The notes beneath the pieces were generated by a model that was not told the origin of the DNA, searched no databases, and saw only the letters and a program-made list of their open reading frames with translations. From the NCBI GenBank assembly GCA_973895155.1, contig OZ316893.1, positions 5,146,001-5,210,000 of the forward strand: a stretch of DNA of 64,000 bases, given 5' to 3'. This document shows, in pieces, positions 34,202 to 46,757 of the stretch (positions are counted from its first letter, which is position 1; every line of letters begins with the position of its first letter). Source of the stretch: Marsupella aquatica (taxonomy: Eukaryota > Marchantiophyta). The position numbers were made by a program, and so were the translations under genes.

Positions 34202-35597
34202 AAGGGCTGCCTTAGCCCCTACTCCTATGCTCCCTAAGTTAGTAGACTCTCAGGCAGCATTTGGGTTGTTATTGAGATGCATCCACCCTCGTGCGTCCTA
34301 TTTGGCTCGGACACATCCCCCTACCGAGGATCTTTCTCTACACCTCCGAGCGTTTGATGTCTCCATTCGTGAGACTTTGGCCTCTCTTTTAGGGCCAGGT
34401 ACTTTACTCTCATCTCCGTGGCTTCATCGACAGCTCAGTCTTCCTGTTTCTCACGGTGGTTTTGGGCTTACTTCCACTGAGCGCCTTGCACCTTTGGCCT
34501 TCTTGGGCGCGTGGGCGGCCGCCTTCTCATTGTTGGCAGATCGTTTCCTTACTGAGGATCAACCTTTTTTACTTTCATCTCTCATGGAGGTCGAGGAGGG
34601 TTCCCTCCCATTTCAGGTTCATTTGCGCACGGCTCGGTCATCATTACCCGATCCTGTTCGAGCTGCGTTACCTTCATTCCATGAGTTTTTATCCTTGGAC
34701 CCCGTCCATCTTCAGGCAGACCTTGCTGGGCGTATGCACGCTTTCACCCTCTCCAGCATCCTCACCGAGGCACCTGACATGGACCGAGCTCGGATTCTTT
34801 CTTCCGGAAGGAAGGGCGCAGGAGGCTGGCTTCAGGCCAATCCAGTCATTCCTCACCTGCGGATGTCTTCAGCGGAGTTTGCGACAGCCATGCGTCTTCG
34901 TATGGGCTTGCCCCACCCACTTCTTGCTGGTTTACCTCCTACTTGCACTTGTGGGAAGCCTTGTGATGCCACAGGTGTCCATCTTCTTCGATGCAGTTTG
35001 GGCGGCGAAACCATTTTTGTTCACGACGCTGTGAGAGATGCGACTGCTCAGGTTCTCTCTGGCTCTTTGGTCTGCGCGCGGCGGGAGGTGGTGCTCGAGT
35101 TACCTGGTCCTCCATCACAGCGGTTACGGGTGGATCTTACCATGGTCCGTGACGGTCACCATACTTTGGCAGATGTAGTGGTGGCAAACCCATTGCGCCA
35201 AGACATCATTGGGACAGCGGCAACAACGGCAGGGGCAGCAGCATCACGAGCAGCACAAACGAAGGAGGCCAAATATGCTGCACGAGCTTCATCTGATAGC
35301 TTCCTGCCCCTTGCTCTTGAGATATTTGGGCGTCTCCATCATCAGTTCGACGAGCTTCTTCGCCAAGCTACTCGGGATGTTCACGGCCGGATGGGTCCCA
35401 CCGGGCCCCCGCTATCTGTTTTGACCACGCACTTTCGCCAACGCATTTCAGTCACCTTACAGCATGCTCAAGCTCGGGCCGTCTATCGTCGATCTCTGAC
35501 AGTGGGTGCTAGTGTGACTCCGCAGCAGCTAGCCCCCCTAGAGGACATTCCTGTCCCACTTGCCGATCTAGTTTCGACACTTGATGTAGACCACTAG
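34197..35597 (+). pseudogene. 5'-truncated non-LTR retrotransposon: zinc knuckle plus restriction-like endonuclease
   Basis: A 466-codon uninterrupted frame without a credible start (the first in-frame ATG is codon 11), matching the C-terminal part of non-LTR retrotransposon proteins that use a restriction-like (PD-(D/E)XK) endonuclease instead of an AP endonuclease. Residues 20-115 resemble the region after the RT fingers/thumb (GGFGLTS motif). Residues 250-266 form the CxCG...H..C zinc knuckle. Residues 275-332 hold the endonuclease signature (VHDAVRD, an E near 297, RVDLTM, ADVVVANP). The RT domain itself is absent, as expected after 5' truncation. The rest is Ala/Arg-rich. Which clade it belongs to cannot be settled by eye. 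Confidence 0.75.
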
Positions 35598-36335
35598 CTT
35601 GTAGTCACATTTGTTAGGTATGATGAAGACCTCAGTCCATTTGCGGTAGTTTTAGTTACTCTTTCTTGGTTTTTAGGGGTTTCTTTTTGCTCACTTCTTT
35701 TAGTTTCTTTTTCTTGGTTTTTAGAGTTTCCTTTTGCTCACTTCTTTTGAGTTTGGTTTTGTCCACTTGGGACCTCTCTTGTTTATTCTTTTGTACTCTA
35801 TTTGGCCTTTTTCTATATAAAGTATGTGTATATTCTCTTAATGAGCATTTGGCCAAATTCTTGACAAATGTGTCTGCAGAATTATTCAAAGTAATTTACA
35901 AAACCTTCAGAATCAACAAAGGACTTATTTGACGTTGGTCGTGCTAGAGGTTAACAGCGTGATGCTTGTTCCTGGTTATGCAAAATAGCAGAGGTTACCC
36001 ACATTGATTTTTCGCCCCCAAATAAGTACCACAAAGATGTTTCTGAATCTTAGCAGCCTATACATGTCCAATGCACACGCGGAATAAGGATATTAATTCA
36101 TATTGCTAAGAAATCATCTGCTTATTCCCTATGCCAACCCCAAAAATCTCATGTTTGAATCTGAACGTGAGTCCGCCAAATCTCATCTGGACTTCTGAAC
36201 CCAAATCCACTCCCTTCAGATTACGGATCCCAGAAATCTGAGAATTGTTAGTACGAACAGGCCCCTTTCCAACAATTCACATAAGTTAGTTTTGTAATAT
36301 CCTCTAAGAAGAGAAATTACATTATTTTGCACAGT
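35598..36335 (+). other. Retroelement 3' tail and intergenic
   Basis: T-rich sequence after the endonuclease frame, including two copies of a ~47-bp unit (TTTCTTGGTTTTTAG...TTTGCTCACTTCTTTT at about 35663 and 35710) and a TATATAAAG segment near 35812. It is probably the 3' untranslated part of the non-LTR element. No poly-A tail or target duplication is clear. Confidence 0.4.
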
Positions 36336-36374
36336 GAGTATTCTCTGCTATAGATTCCACAGCAGAGAATACTC
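36336..36374. repeat. Perfect 14-bp inverted repeat
   Basis: GAGTATTCTCTGCT and AGCAGAGAATACTC are separated by 11 bases. It lies about 540 bp beyond the RAD5A stop codon. It may be a remnant of a small inverted-repeat transposon; a role in 3'-end formation is not supported. Confidence 0.85.
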
Positions 36375-36914
36375 TCGATTCACTCTTAGCTTGTTATTTT
36401 GTCTATTGACTGTGGGCCTAAGAGATCCTGATCTATTAGTCACTGTGGGCCTATGACATCCTGATGTACAGCCGTTATCAACGGCACATTTTGGCAAGGG
36501 AATTGTCCATCCCATCTCTCTTCTCGCTAAGAAAGGAAAGCCAGAGTCAGCTAGCACTACGGTATATCAACGGATGGGTCTTCTACGACTTAAGTTCCAT
36601 GGTTCAGAGCTGCACCGTTGCCATGATTTTACATCAAAACTTCCAGAATTGTCTGGAGGGGCAGTATCCAATTCACAAGATTGACGATGAGTGGGGTTTC
36701 TCCCCACGAATTGCGCTTTTTAAGATCAATTTCCTCGATGCCGGAGGAGGATAAACCTATGGTACAAACTCCACAATCCGGGATGATATCCTGCAGGATG
36801 ATGGGGTCCATCCACCGCCAAAATTCCCAGCAGGTGAAAGATTGATTGGAGACTAATTTTGATTCTCACTGGAACTCCTACAGAATCTAACATATATTAA
36901 TATCTGCACAGCAA

Positions 36915-39900
36915 CTAACGAAACAACATCTTGAGCTCCTCGAGGCGAGCTTCCCTGACTTCTTGACTGTTCAGAGCGCCAGCAATCATTCGCTGCTTCC
37001 GTGCTTGCACCAACTGCATTCTTTGCTCCACTGTATCCTGCTTCATCCAAAAACCACAGGCAAAACATCTTGTCGTCAACAGATATCAAAACCGTGGTTG
37101 GAAGATTAAGATCCGGTAAAACGCTTCGCCCTGGACATTTTCATATCATATATAGAACGTTCTTCCATTGGCAGTCTGAAGTGACATCTCCCCCACCCTA
37201 CACAAGTATTTGTACGTTTGTCTTACAATTCATTTTTAATCTATTTGCTTTCCTGGAGAGGGTTGTAAGAAGGATGGTAAATAGAGGACTGCAAACGTTT
37301 ATGAGAATCTAAACTGTGTTCCTGTGGGAGATTTGAACTTCGGCATTAGGCAGAGAAGGCCAGACGATCCAATGCAGGGGAGAAAGGGGAACCTTGCAAA
37401 TAAATCTCTTGATGAAGACATTTCTAGCTTGACCGATTCGATGAATTCTCATAATTGCCTGCTCCTCCACAGCCGGATTCCACCATGGGTCCAAGAGAAA
37501 AGCATGCGATGCTGCAGTGAGGTTAATACCAACACCACCAGCTTTCAGCGAGATGAGCATCACCTGCAATCGATGACGATCGCTACAAATTAGCTTAGTT
37601 ATTAGATCCTCACGTAAAAGAACGAAAACGACAATTTTGGCAAGGATAGCGGGACTACGATTTACCACTCTTACCTAAAAACGTTGACCGACCTTACCTG
37701 AATTTTTAGATCATTGCTGAAGTTTTTAATCACTTGCTCTCTCTGCTGCTGAGATAGGGACCCATCTAAACGCACAAATTGAAAGTTTCCCCTGCCGTTG
37801 TGATATTTTAAGTCAGAAGCAACTCAAACTGACACCATAGCAATCATATGAATTACCAACAATATAGATCCTAACTCTCCGTAATGGTTCCTTGACTTCA
37901 AAATACACCTTCCAACACGTGAAAGGAGAACCTTACAAAATAAGTACATTCATTGGTAAAATACCGATAAGATTGATTCACTGCAATAATTTGCAGATCA
38001 TGGCTGTACTCACTCTCACTTCTTGAACTGTTGGGAGGAGGGATGTAGGAGGAAAGATGAGAGACAACGCAGGACAATGTACAAAGGGTAGTGGTAGCCA
38101 ACGGTTCACTGCTGAGGTAGGAGGGACTATCAACTGCGCCATAAGAAATCGTTCGAGGGTCACCTTTTCAGCGGTATTTGGAGCAGATCCAAGAAAGACG
38201 TCCACTGACTGAAGACGACACTCTTTTCGCCAAGCAGCCGTACTTTCTCTAACTCCTTCATAAGAGCCATGACTTTCGACGAGGCCCTCCAGTTCTTCTC
38301 CACATCCAGGTGAAACCGGCTCTCTTTGGGAGCAGTTATCAATTCTTGCCTCGTTACATATTGCCTGAATGCCGACCGAAAATTAACGGGCAACAGCAGT
38401 AAAGACATCCGATGAGTACCCAGTCAAACAATTCCAACGAATTCGTTTCCATGGTGCAATAACGCACAATGTCTCCAAATCATACACAAAAGGGAAGTTT
38501 CTTACCTGCAAATTGGGCATGACCCACCGCCGTAGCTCGGCCATGACGCAAAAAGGCACTCACGGCAAATAGAGTGAGCACAGGAAGTAAGAACTGCATC
38601 TTCCATTACTTCTAAACAGATAGGGCACTCCGCCTTTTCACCTTTCCGGAACTCGTTCACAACCTCCTCAACAAATGCTCGGGTCGGCCCATCTCCGGAC
38701 CTGGTCCCTCCCTCCATGAAATGTCTAGCTAATTTATTGAGATCAGCGAACTCGTCCGTGTCGCCACGACTGCACCAAAATTGCAAAATTGAGTCATTGC
38801 TGAGGGTTGTGAGCTAAAGACAAGACAAACTCCCAGAGATTGCACTATATGGAAGGTTTCCATGGGCGAAACCAGCAGAACCACAGGGAAATGACTAATA
38901 CCTCATGACGAGGAACGGGTGATCGCAACATTGTCTCAATCGCAAGAGAAGCTCCAAAATAGATGCGTAATTGTGTAGAACTTTACCCTGTTCTACAAAC
39001 ATATCGAACTTAACCTGCATCCAAAAAAGCCTTAACCATGTCAAGACTTGTCCTCGATTGGTGAGAAGCAGAAGCTGCATCCTAGCTTTCAAGGGACAAG
39101 GAAGCAACTTCGAACCCCTGTTGTGCAGCCAGCAACAGGATCTCAAATTGGACATATGTGGCGAATCCTAACGACGAGAATTGCAATTATATGTATTTAG
39201 AAAGCACTTGCCTTAGACTTCTTAAAGAGAGCCTCATAGAAGTCTCGCTCTGCTTCTGACAGTTCACATTCGATCACTTGAACGTCAGCAGGCGGGAGAA
39301 CTATTATGGGCCTGCACCCAAACGTACAACAAAATCGACATGATAAGATAGCTGCGTCCAGAGAAAACCCATGTCAATCCTGCGACAAACAACTCATCAA
39401 ATAAAAACACGAATAAAGAGAACTGTACTTATTGAGTTGCGTAGCGAAAATCTGTTTTAGACCAAAGGCACAAATCAAGTGGACAAGAAACCTCACCTGC
39501 CCTCTTTATCTACGGTTTCTTTCGTCCGACGAAGCATGAGAGGCTTCAGAATTGCCTGAAGCAACTTCAAGCCCCGTTCATCACCCTCATCGAAAGGCTT
39601 CTGTATTAACTTGGTCCACCTGGAGCATCCAAATGAAAACAAGCAATTGTGTAATGGGGGTGAACTGACTTTCCCTTGTTAAGAACAAACAGTAGAATGC
39701 TAGGGAGAATAAACGATACGAGCTAAGAAAGCTAGTCTAGGAAAAGAAGGAATTTACAAACAAACACAGCATATGTTTAATCTAACAAACAGAGGCAGTT
39801 TACTTGCCAGTGGACAAGTCCATTTCTGCGGTAGTCGATACGCAGAAGAATTCAACTGACATGAAGACTAGTAGCTCCTACCTCAATCTCTTTCAAACTA

Positions 39901-42900
39901 ATACATTCCAAAAGAACAAATGCATCAAAATTCTACTCACCATCCAAAGTTGCCCCATGGCTCAATTCGAAGAAAATGAAGTAGACTAAAAACGTCCTCC
40001 AACTTGTTCTACAAAATCACCCAGAGCAACATCGAGGTGTAAGTATCCAGCAAAGGGCTACCAATAAGATAGTCAGAAGCTTGACCAGAAAAATTGAGTC
40101 TTCTAGGATTCAAGACTCCAAGCTTGACTAAAGACGAAAATTCAGTAGCACAGGACTTAAGCCTCACACATAAACTTTCCTTCACTAATTGCTGGGAAGG
40201 CATTCACCCCGGGAGAACACAGGGAATACCCATCACATAGTTATACTGGAGCTAATAGACCAGTTGGAATGGAGGAGGATTTTGGTCATAAGCTTGTTGC
40301 AATATCCCACTAAAACTTCAACCGGTCTAAGGGTTCGAGACCATGGTCATTCGCTGACCTAGTATTGCCGGTCACCTCCCTCTGCCGTCACAGTTTGGAT
40401 ACATTGGCGCTGCAATTGTATTTGATACGATTACGTGTGATGCTCAATGTAATCGGGTGCTTCCCGTTTCCACAGAAAAACACTAGAATCTTAGTCTTCT
40501 TACTGAGTCATGAATTTCTTCAGATGTTTGTAGACAAAAAATAGGATTCAAAACTCTAAGCATTCCTCAATTACAAGTGGTAGAGAAAACGCCCGAGCTT
40601 CCTTATGGCGAAATTGTACTCTGTACTTGTACTTTTGACCATACTTCTTTCACCGTAAGTCATCCCATGCTAGCTTGAATGTTGCGATTTGTTACAAAAA
40701 TCTTGCCTCGTGCACATTTTCCACAGAACTACGTGCACTTAACAGAATGTACTTTCGAGTCAATTAGTTATTCTCAACCTCAACAGATTGACGATGATCA
40801 AATTTCCGTCTGATACTTCAACGGTGAGCTTCAATTTGTTGAGCCTCAACCAAATTGGCAAAAATTGGCAAGACCAGAAGGGTTCAGAGCTGTCCACCGT
40901 GTAAAGGAGGAATGAGGTCATGCATACTGCAGTGGAACAGGGGCGTATATATTTGCGAGTGTATTCTTCAGATGATGAAAAGTAACAATGGTCAACAGAT
41001 CTTCCATGCAAGGCCGCATCTAAGAGGTAATACCTTTCGAAACCCGGCGACACAGCCCTCAGATAATGCCAAGTTTTCCACATACAAACGATCAGCTGTA
41101 CCCTTGAGATTTGCTCTTCGAAAACCGGAAGTCCCTCCCATTCCTTTCGCGTGCCAGCCTATACCATAAACTCAAATTCATTCCTCAGAGTTTCTGGTAT
41201 AGGCAGGCTGAGCTAGAGATGCTGCCGAACAGTGTAGGAAGAGCCCATCCCAAGGATGAAAGTAGCAGAACGTCACATGATTCAGTGTGGTTAAGACGTT
41301 ATACATCATTGGGCAAAGCCTTCGGAACAACAAACACCGTGAAAACCCGTACACCCAGGACATGGATCCATTGTGCTCCTAAACATCAGTAAAATCGGGA
41401 TAAGGGGCTACCAAGTAAAGGAATAGGACACAATATTTATGAGGACTGACAGGCCTGGACCAGAATCAAAGCTTGTTACGAGCTTCACCTGAATAGGGGT
41501 TCCCGTAAGACACCAGCGGCAGTCTGCTGTGAGCTTGAATATGGCCTGGGATGCCTGTGAGCGAAGGTTTTTAATAGTATGTGCTTCATCAAGCATAATG
41601 CGATACCAGTGGATTCCTTGAACAATCCCACCACCTGAATAATTCTGGAATTTAACAACACATTTCTGTTACTAAGCAAATCCATAACCATACATCTTAG
41701 AAAACCTTGGGCGACATCTTCTGAATTGTTTCAACTTTTACCGAGCAAGCACCAGATCCAGTTCATAGTATGCATGAAAATGTTGTCAACGTGCAAAATT
41801 GCATTTTCCTGAGTTTAAAATATGAACACAGCCACACAATCACGAAGTCGGTCGCCTATCGTGGAATGAGGACACCAAGGGTTCAGTTGGGTTGAAAGCT
41901 AACCTGATTATTATCAGATGTCAGCACGCCATATGTGGTTAGAACGACGTCATAGTCCAGGAGAGACTTGGAATCCCTCATTCTATCCTGGCCATAGTAA
42001 GTGAGAACTGATAGAACTCCTGGCTTCACATGTGTCTCCAGCTCAGTCTGAAATTGCAAGCTTTTGGGTCAAAATATTGACGAGAAACGATTACTTACTT
42101 TCTTCTATCAACCTCTTTCAAATTAACACAATCTTGGACTGGATGCAAAGCCCATGGTCGCCTTTGACAATGATCTCTAAACAAACCATGTAGTTCTTAA
42201 GCAAGGCATAGGACATTATCTACAGTTGGAAAGCGGCTCAGAATAGGCATATATACCTTCCATTGGCCAAGTAAGGTCATTGGACAAACAATGAGGGTAC
42301 CACCTCCCCTCTGTTTGCCATTAGGATCTCGACTCCCAATTGGGTTTTTCATTGATAAAGCTTGAGTTAGGGTACGCTCATCTATTTGAGAGGCTGTGCC
42401 TAGATCCGTACTTCTCTCGCTTGTGCCTTCAATAAGGCGTGCATTAGAGCCAGAAGTATATATTCCGCCTCGACCAGGTGAAGAAGCTAACAAAGATATT
42501 CCCATGACCGTCTTTCCAAGCCCCATGGCATCTGCAAGAATCTGTAAGAATAAAAAGCATCGATTCATATATGATAATGGTAAACGCCACGGTCATTCCA
42601 TAATCCCTTTTTCGGAGACTACATACAACCAAATATACCTTCCACAAGTCTCTTTCTTTTCACTGACTGGAACAAAGGTAGCTAGTAAAAACTGAACAAC
42701 TAAGTCGAGAACCCTCCACAAAAACTTCAAAGACCCCCTCTCGAATTCCAGAGGTTAGAATAATTCAAAGAGCCTTTCCGCCAGAGACGATTGGATGCAG
42801 TTTCATATTATGCACGAGACTCCAATGGACACTTATTGCAATGAGGCTGCACAAGAAACTGCATATCCCTTATGATGCTCACTAGAAACTCCCGCAGTCT

Positions 42901-45900
42901 GCTTCTGAATTGTCACTCAACATGAATTCATTACTTCTAGGCCAACAAACATCACGCACACAATCCCTCAGTTCGGAAGGTCGTTGCATAACCCAATACA
43001 GGAAAGCGCTCATCAAGAAAAGCACAGAACTCACCCCTCCGCGGGATTTTTGAAGGGCACTGGGAAACTCGACGGAGGAATCTCCAGAGAAAACGTTGAC
43101 ATAGAACACAGACTTTCTGCAGAGTAACCAGAAACTCATCAGGATGAAACAGTCGACCCTGACCGAACATACATCTCTCTCGAATCGACTAAAGGGTGGA
43201 GACTTTTCCTTCTAAGCTTGCTCCAATAATACAGGCACAGCAAGGTAGAAAGAGGAACGCACTCGTCACCAAGGTAGTAGGCCTCCCAACATGGATGAAG
43301 GGACTTTGCAGCCTCTTCCAGATCAAGACCAGTTTCCATTTTTGTCATCCAGTATAATGCTTGCTTTTGGTAAGGACGCAAGTCACATATTATCGTACTC
43401 GGTGGATCCATTTCCTGTGCAATAATTGACCAGTCAATTACGATCCGAGGTAATCAGGAGGACAATATGTAGTCGCAATTAGCATTTAGGACTAAAATTA
43501 TGGCCAAAAGCCTCACCATCAACTCACTGCCCTCCGATGTCCCGACTATTTTGTTCAGATCCGCCTCTGAAATTTCTTCGGCTTCATTTTCTTCACCAGG
43601 AACTGCAGAAGCACCAGTAGAAAGTTTCTGGCGCTTGTCTGAAGGTAGAATTGGTTCAGACGCTCCATTCTGAGTAAGGAGCAGCCAGAGAAAATAGTGT
43701 TACACCTATATCAGTACACAACACTTGATTCTTCCGGGGAAAAACATCATATGTGGCATGCATCCTCCGCACGGTAAATTTTTCGGTCTCCAAATGGTAG
43801 TGTCTACGAGGAATGAGTAGCCACTAACAAGAGGTACTCCAAGATTACTATCGGGTAGAGAGTTAAAAGCCACCTTCTTGGCCATGTCCGAGTCTAGCGA
43901 CCGCTTCCTATTGTACAGATCTTCTGGGGTGAATTCAGCCTGTCAAGAACAGTAGAAACATACATAGTCAGATTTGATTGATGCTGTCAACATCAATTAA
44001 ACTTCCTCATATTTACCAATTAGACTAAACAACTGATCGTCGGCTTGAGAAGAAGACCGAAACATAAGAAATCCTCAACACCACTACATAATAATTACCA
44101 AAGGCTCTTCCGATCCATTACTGACAAATGTAATTTTGAACTACTCAATGACGTAGAAGACTATCTAACCGATGCCTAATGAACTTACACAAGGGTATGA
44201 AAGTGCATGACACAGAGTTTCACATGAAATATCATCGTCTTGTCGCTACTTGTCCTTGATCTGAAACAACATTCAAGAGAAGAGCTGTTTACCTTCATGA
44301 AAGGCTTCTTCCCCAATAGCCGCAGAACTGAAAGAAGAGGATTGTGAGTCGAGATCTCTGCTGACACTGAGGTAGAACTTGGAGAAGCGCTGTATTTCTT
44401 CAAGAGGGATCTACTTACGAATATTCTGAAATGTTCATGTATAGTCCAGAAGGAAATTCAGGAGATACTCAATCGAGAAGCTGACGAAGAGATTAACATA
44501 AACATAGCACTGCAGTAAATGCAGATTTAAGGGGATTACTGAAACCATACCCTATTTGCAAAGTGATACTGGCTAGGAGGCCCAGGGTAGGAGGGCAGTC
44601 TGTGCAAAGCCCTGAAATGGCAACCTTCTTCGACGACACGAGAGGTATTAAATTCCGGGCCCATTCTCCAGGAAGCCTGCCAATCTGAATTCACACCGTC
44701 AACTGTTACTTCCCATTGATAATCACAAGGAGATAGTGCATTCACTTTCATCAAAGTCCAGCAGCAATCCTCGAAGCATCACAAGGAGACAGTGCCTAGA
44801 ATAAAGTTCATCCGAGTAAGGCATCACGTGTCTTACCTCTCCGGATTTCTCTGTGGAAAATCTGACAATTTCAGAAGCCGCAGCAGCTCCCTTACCACGA
44901 CCCCAACCCCTTCGTGAATCTAAAGTTTCACTTACACTTTTAGGAAAGGAAAACATTAGATGATCTCCAGGACTCAATCTCTGCCCTTTGCAAGTCGACA
45001 GGCATATTACTGAGCTTTGCCCTAGAAGTACCAAATCTTCCTTCCATGAAGCTTGCAACTGAAGAAGAGAATTTGTATACAAAGACTGGCTCTCAACTTT
45101 GATAGTAAACTCCTCCTGGAGCTGTGAACTACCTAACCCAGCATCAGAATGCCGCTTCTTGAGTATAGTGACACTCTCTACATGCTGTGGGTGGTGCTTG
45201 TAGACTGTTCGCCCTGGTAACAAAGGCTTAGACGCGTCATCCTGATTGCTTTTGTATGTTGGTTGTGTAAGATCAATCAAATCAATTGGGGGCTTCGTGT
45301 CCACTTGCGATGTATTCAGCTGAGGGTGGTCTTTTGTACCCAGGGTGGAGACTCGAGCCACACTAAGGGTAGCACCCGCACCTTGCGGTTGGACAATGCT
45401 ATTTACATTGGGCAAGACCACTGAATCCTTTGATACGCTCGAGTCCAGCATATCCAAGGGCTTCGAATTTGCCTGAGGCGGAAATTTTGAGAGATCATGA
45501 GCTATTGCCTGAAGGGGAGCTTTTACAACCTCTCGGGCTACTGCCTGAGCAGCAGCAGGCGCGGGAACTGGACTGGAAGTCAGAGAGACCCCAAGTGGAA
45601 TATTATCTCTACTACCATTTCCATTGCCAGGAGGAGGTTTGGGAAGCTCCTTGACGGTAGGCTTAGTTATTTCGGGAGCAGGGGGAGCATTAGTCGAAGG
45701 CGCATTTGAGGAAGGGACAGCAGCCCTGCCGCGTTTCACAGTGACTGGCCGATTGAAATTCCAGATGGGAGGATCAAACAGGATATTGACAGCCGCCGAG
45801 ACATCATTCTTCGACTGGTAAAGAGCTCGGATGACATCCATCTCACTTGGCCCAGGCCCCATAATTGCTCGCACTTCCTTTACTTTGTCATCGGTCACTC

Positions 45901-45916
45901 CTGCCCTGGTAGCCAT
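36915..45916 (-). CDS. RAD5A: RAD5A/HLTF-like SWI2/SNF2 ATPase with HIRAN and RING domains, 19 exons
   Basis: Post-replication repair: a DNA translocase and ubiquitin ligase that, by homology, extends Lys63 chains on PCNA and remodels stalled forks in the nucleus. Exons: 45916-44837, 44684-44551, 44425-44293, 43939-43874, 43669-43517, 43414-43263, 43116-43035, 42541-42257, 42047-41904, 41644-41489, 40008-39941, 39619-39497, 39311-39212, 39014-38902, 38769-38506, 38364-38164, 37791-37698, 37563-37393, 37037-36915. The 3642 nt are in phase throughout, giving 1213 residues (Arabidopsis RAD5A is about 1030; the surplus is a Pro/Ala/Ser-rich linker at 50-290). Domains: UBA-like N-terminus (5-50), HIRAN (about 291-405), motif I AMGLGKT (about 605), DEAH (762-765), LTGTPIQ, C3HC4 RING from Cys978 (CPIC...CAHSICREC...CPIC), and helicase C with KAGGVGINL and RIHRIGQ. 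The start at 45916 is chosen by homology; the frame stays open upstream. Confidence 0.95.
39210..39211 (-). other. Non-canonical GC splice donor in RAD5A intron 13
   Basis: Exon 13 ends TCTAAG followed by GCAAGT. The reading frame requires this junction (KKSK then VKFDMF), and the acceptor at 39016-39015 is a normal AG. The rest of the donor matches consensus, as is usual for GC-AG introns. Confidence 0.85.
40009..41488 (-). other. RAD5A intron 10 (1.48 kb)
   Basis: The largest intron of the gene, between the DEAH exon and the short 68-nt exon 11. A GGTTCGAGACC box at about 40330-40340 matches an RNA polymerase III B-box, with TGGTCATAAGC about 45-50 bases before it. A decayed tRNA-derived SINE is possible. 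No gene is seen within it. Confidence 0.6.
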
Positions 45917-45923
45917 CTGCCTC

Positions 45924-46757
45924 CTGCGTACAAGATTCGGTGGACAAGCGGCCACTACACAACCACTTAAGTCTCTTAGCTCTTCGAAGATATGATGGAA
46001 AACAAACATCACACCAATGACGATCCCCTCAACCTCTTCATTCATTAAATCTTTTCATGTCATTCGCTCAAAGTTTGACAAGAAGTCCCACATTGGCCAG
46101 AATTAGTTTGACAGCCAGCCAGCAAATTTAGATCGGCGGAACTCGAGTAACAAAAGACAATCAGTCAAGACAAAACACAAGAATCTCGGCATGAACTCTG
46201 AGGCAACGAAGTCATGATTTGGAAAGTAAATCCCCAACAGCAGAGGCTTTATAAATCTAAAGCATCGAGGCCATCAGTTACACTGTCCCCGGGCACTTCA
46301 ACCGAGAATTGCTACTGTTATTACCAATCGCTGGAGCTAGCAGGAACAGGAATCCTCTGCGACACAATCACAGGATTCCTCATCGTACCAAACCTAGGAG
46401 AGCGGAATCAGCTAATCATTGATGACCCGAATCTACAATAAGAAGCCGCAGCACCCTTTCTGCCAGAGTGCCAAACGAGTGCGGAGCTCAGGTAATCGAT
46501 TGAGAGGGACAACAGCCACTAACCTACTCCGGAGTCAGCGTCGTCGAGAAGCTCCCGGTTAAGCATTATGGCTACAGTCCCTGTTCGCCAAGCCCACACG
46601 ACCAAGATGTCCGCCTGAGCAGCATTCGACACCCCGCCGCTGGCTGTCCCGAACCTCTCGAGATACAACGACAACTCGCAATAAGATCGCAGAAACTTCG
46701 TTCCTCTCGAGAAATTCCAATCAAGCAGAGCAACGTCCACGACGAAGGCTCCTTACT
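45924..46757 (-). promoter_or_regulatory. Candidate RAD5A 5'-leader exon end and leader intron
   Basis: On the minus strand a strong donor (TCAA/GTAAGG at 46757/46756) and a strong acceptor (CTTGTACGCAG at 45924), seven bases before the RAD5A ATG, would remove an 833-nt leader intron. Upstream of the donor the sequence is open and encodes an acidic stretch (about 46800), but that frame does not join in phase with RAD5A, so it would be untranslated. This is inference from splice signals only. Confidence 0.35.

Noticed and set aside
34456-35034. 192-codon frame overlapping the non-LTR fragment
   Set aside because: Out-of-frame shadow; the motifs (zinc knuckle, endonuclease) are in the 34197 frame.
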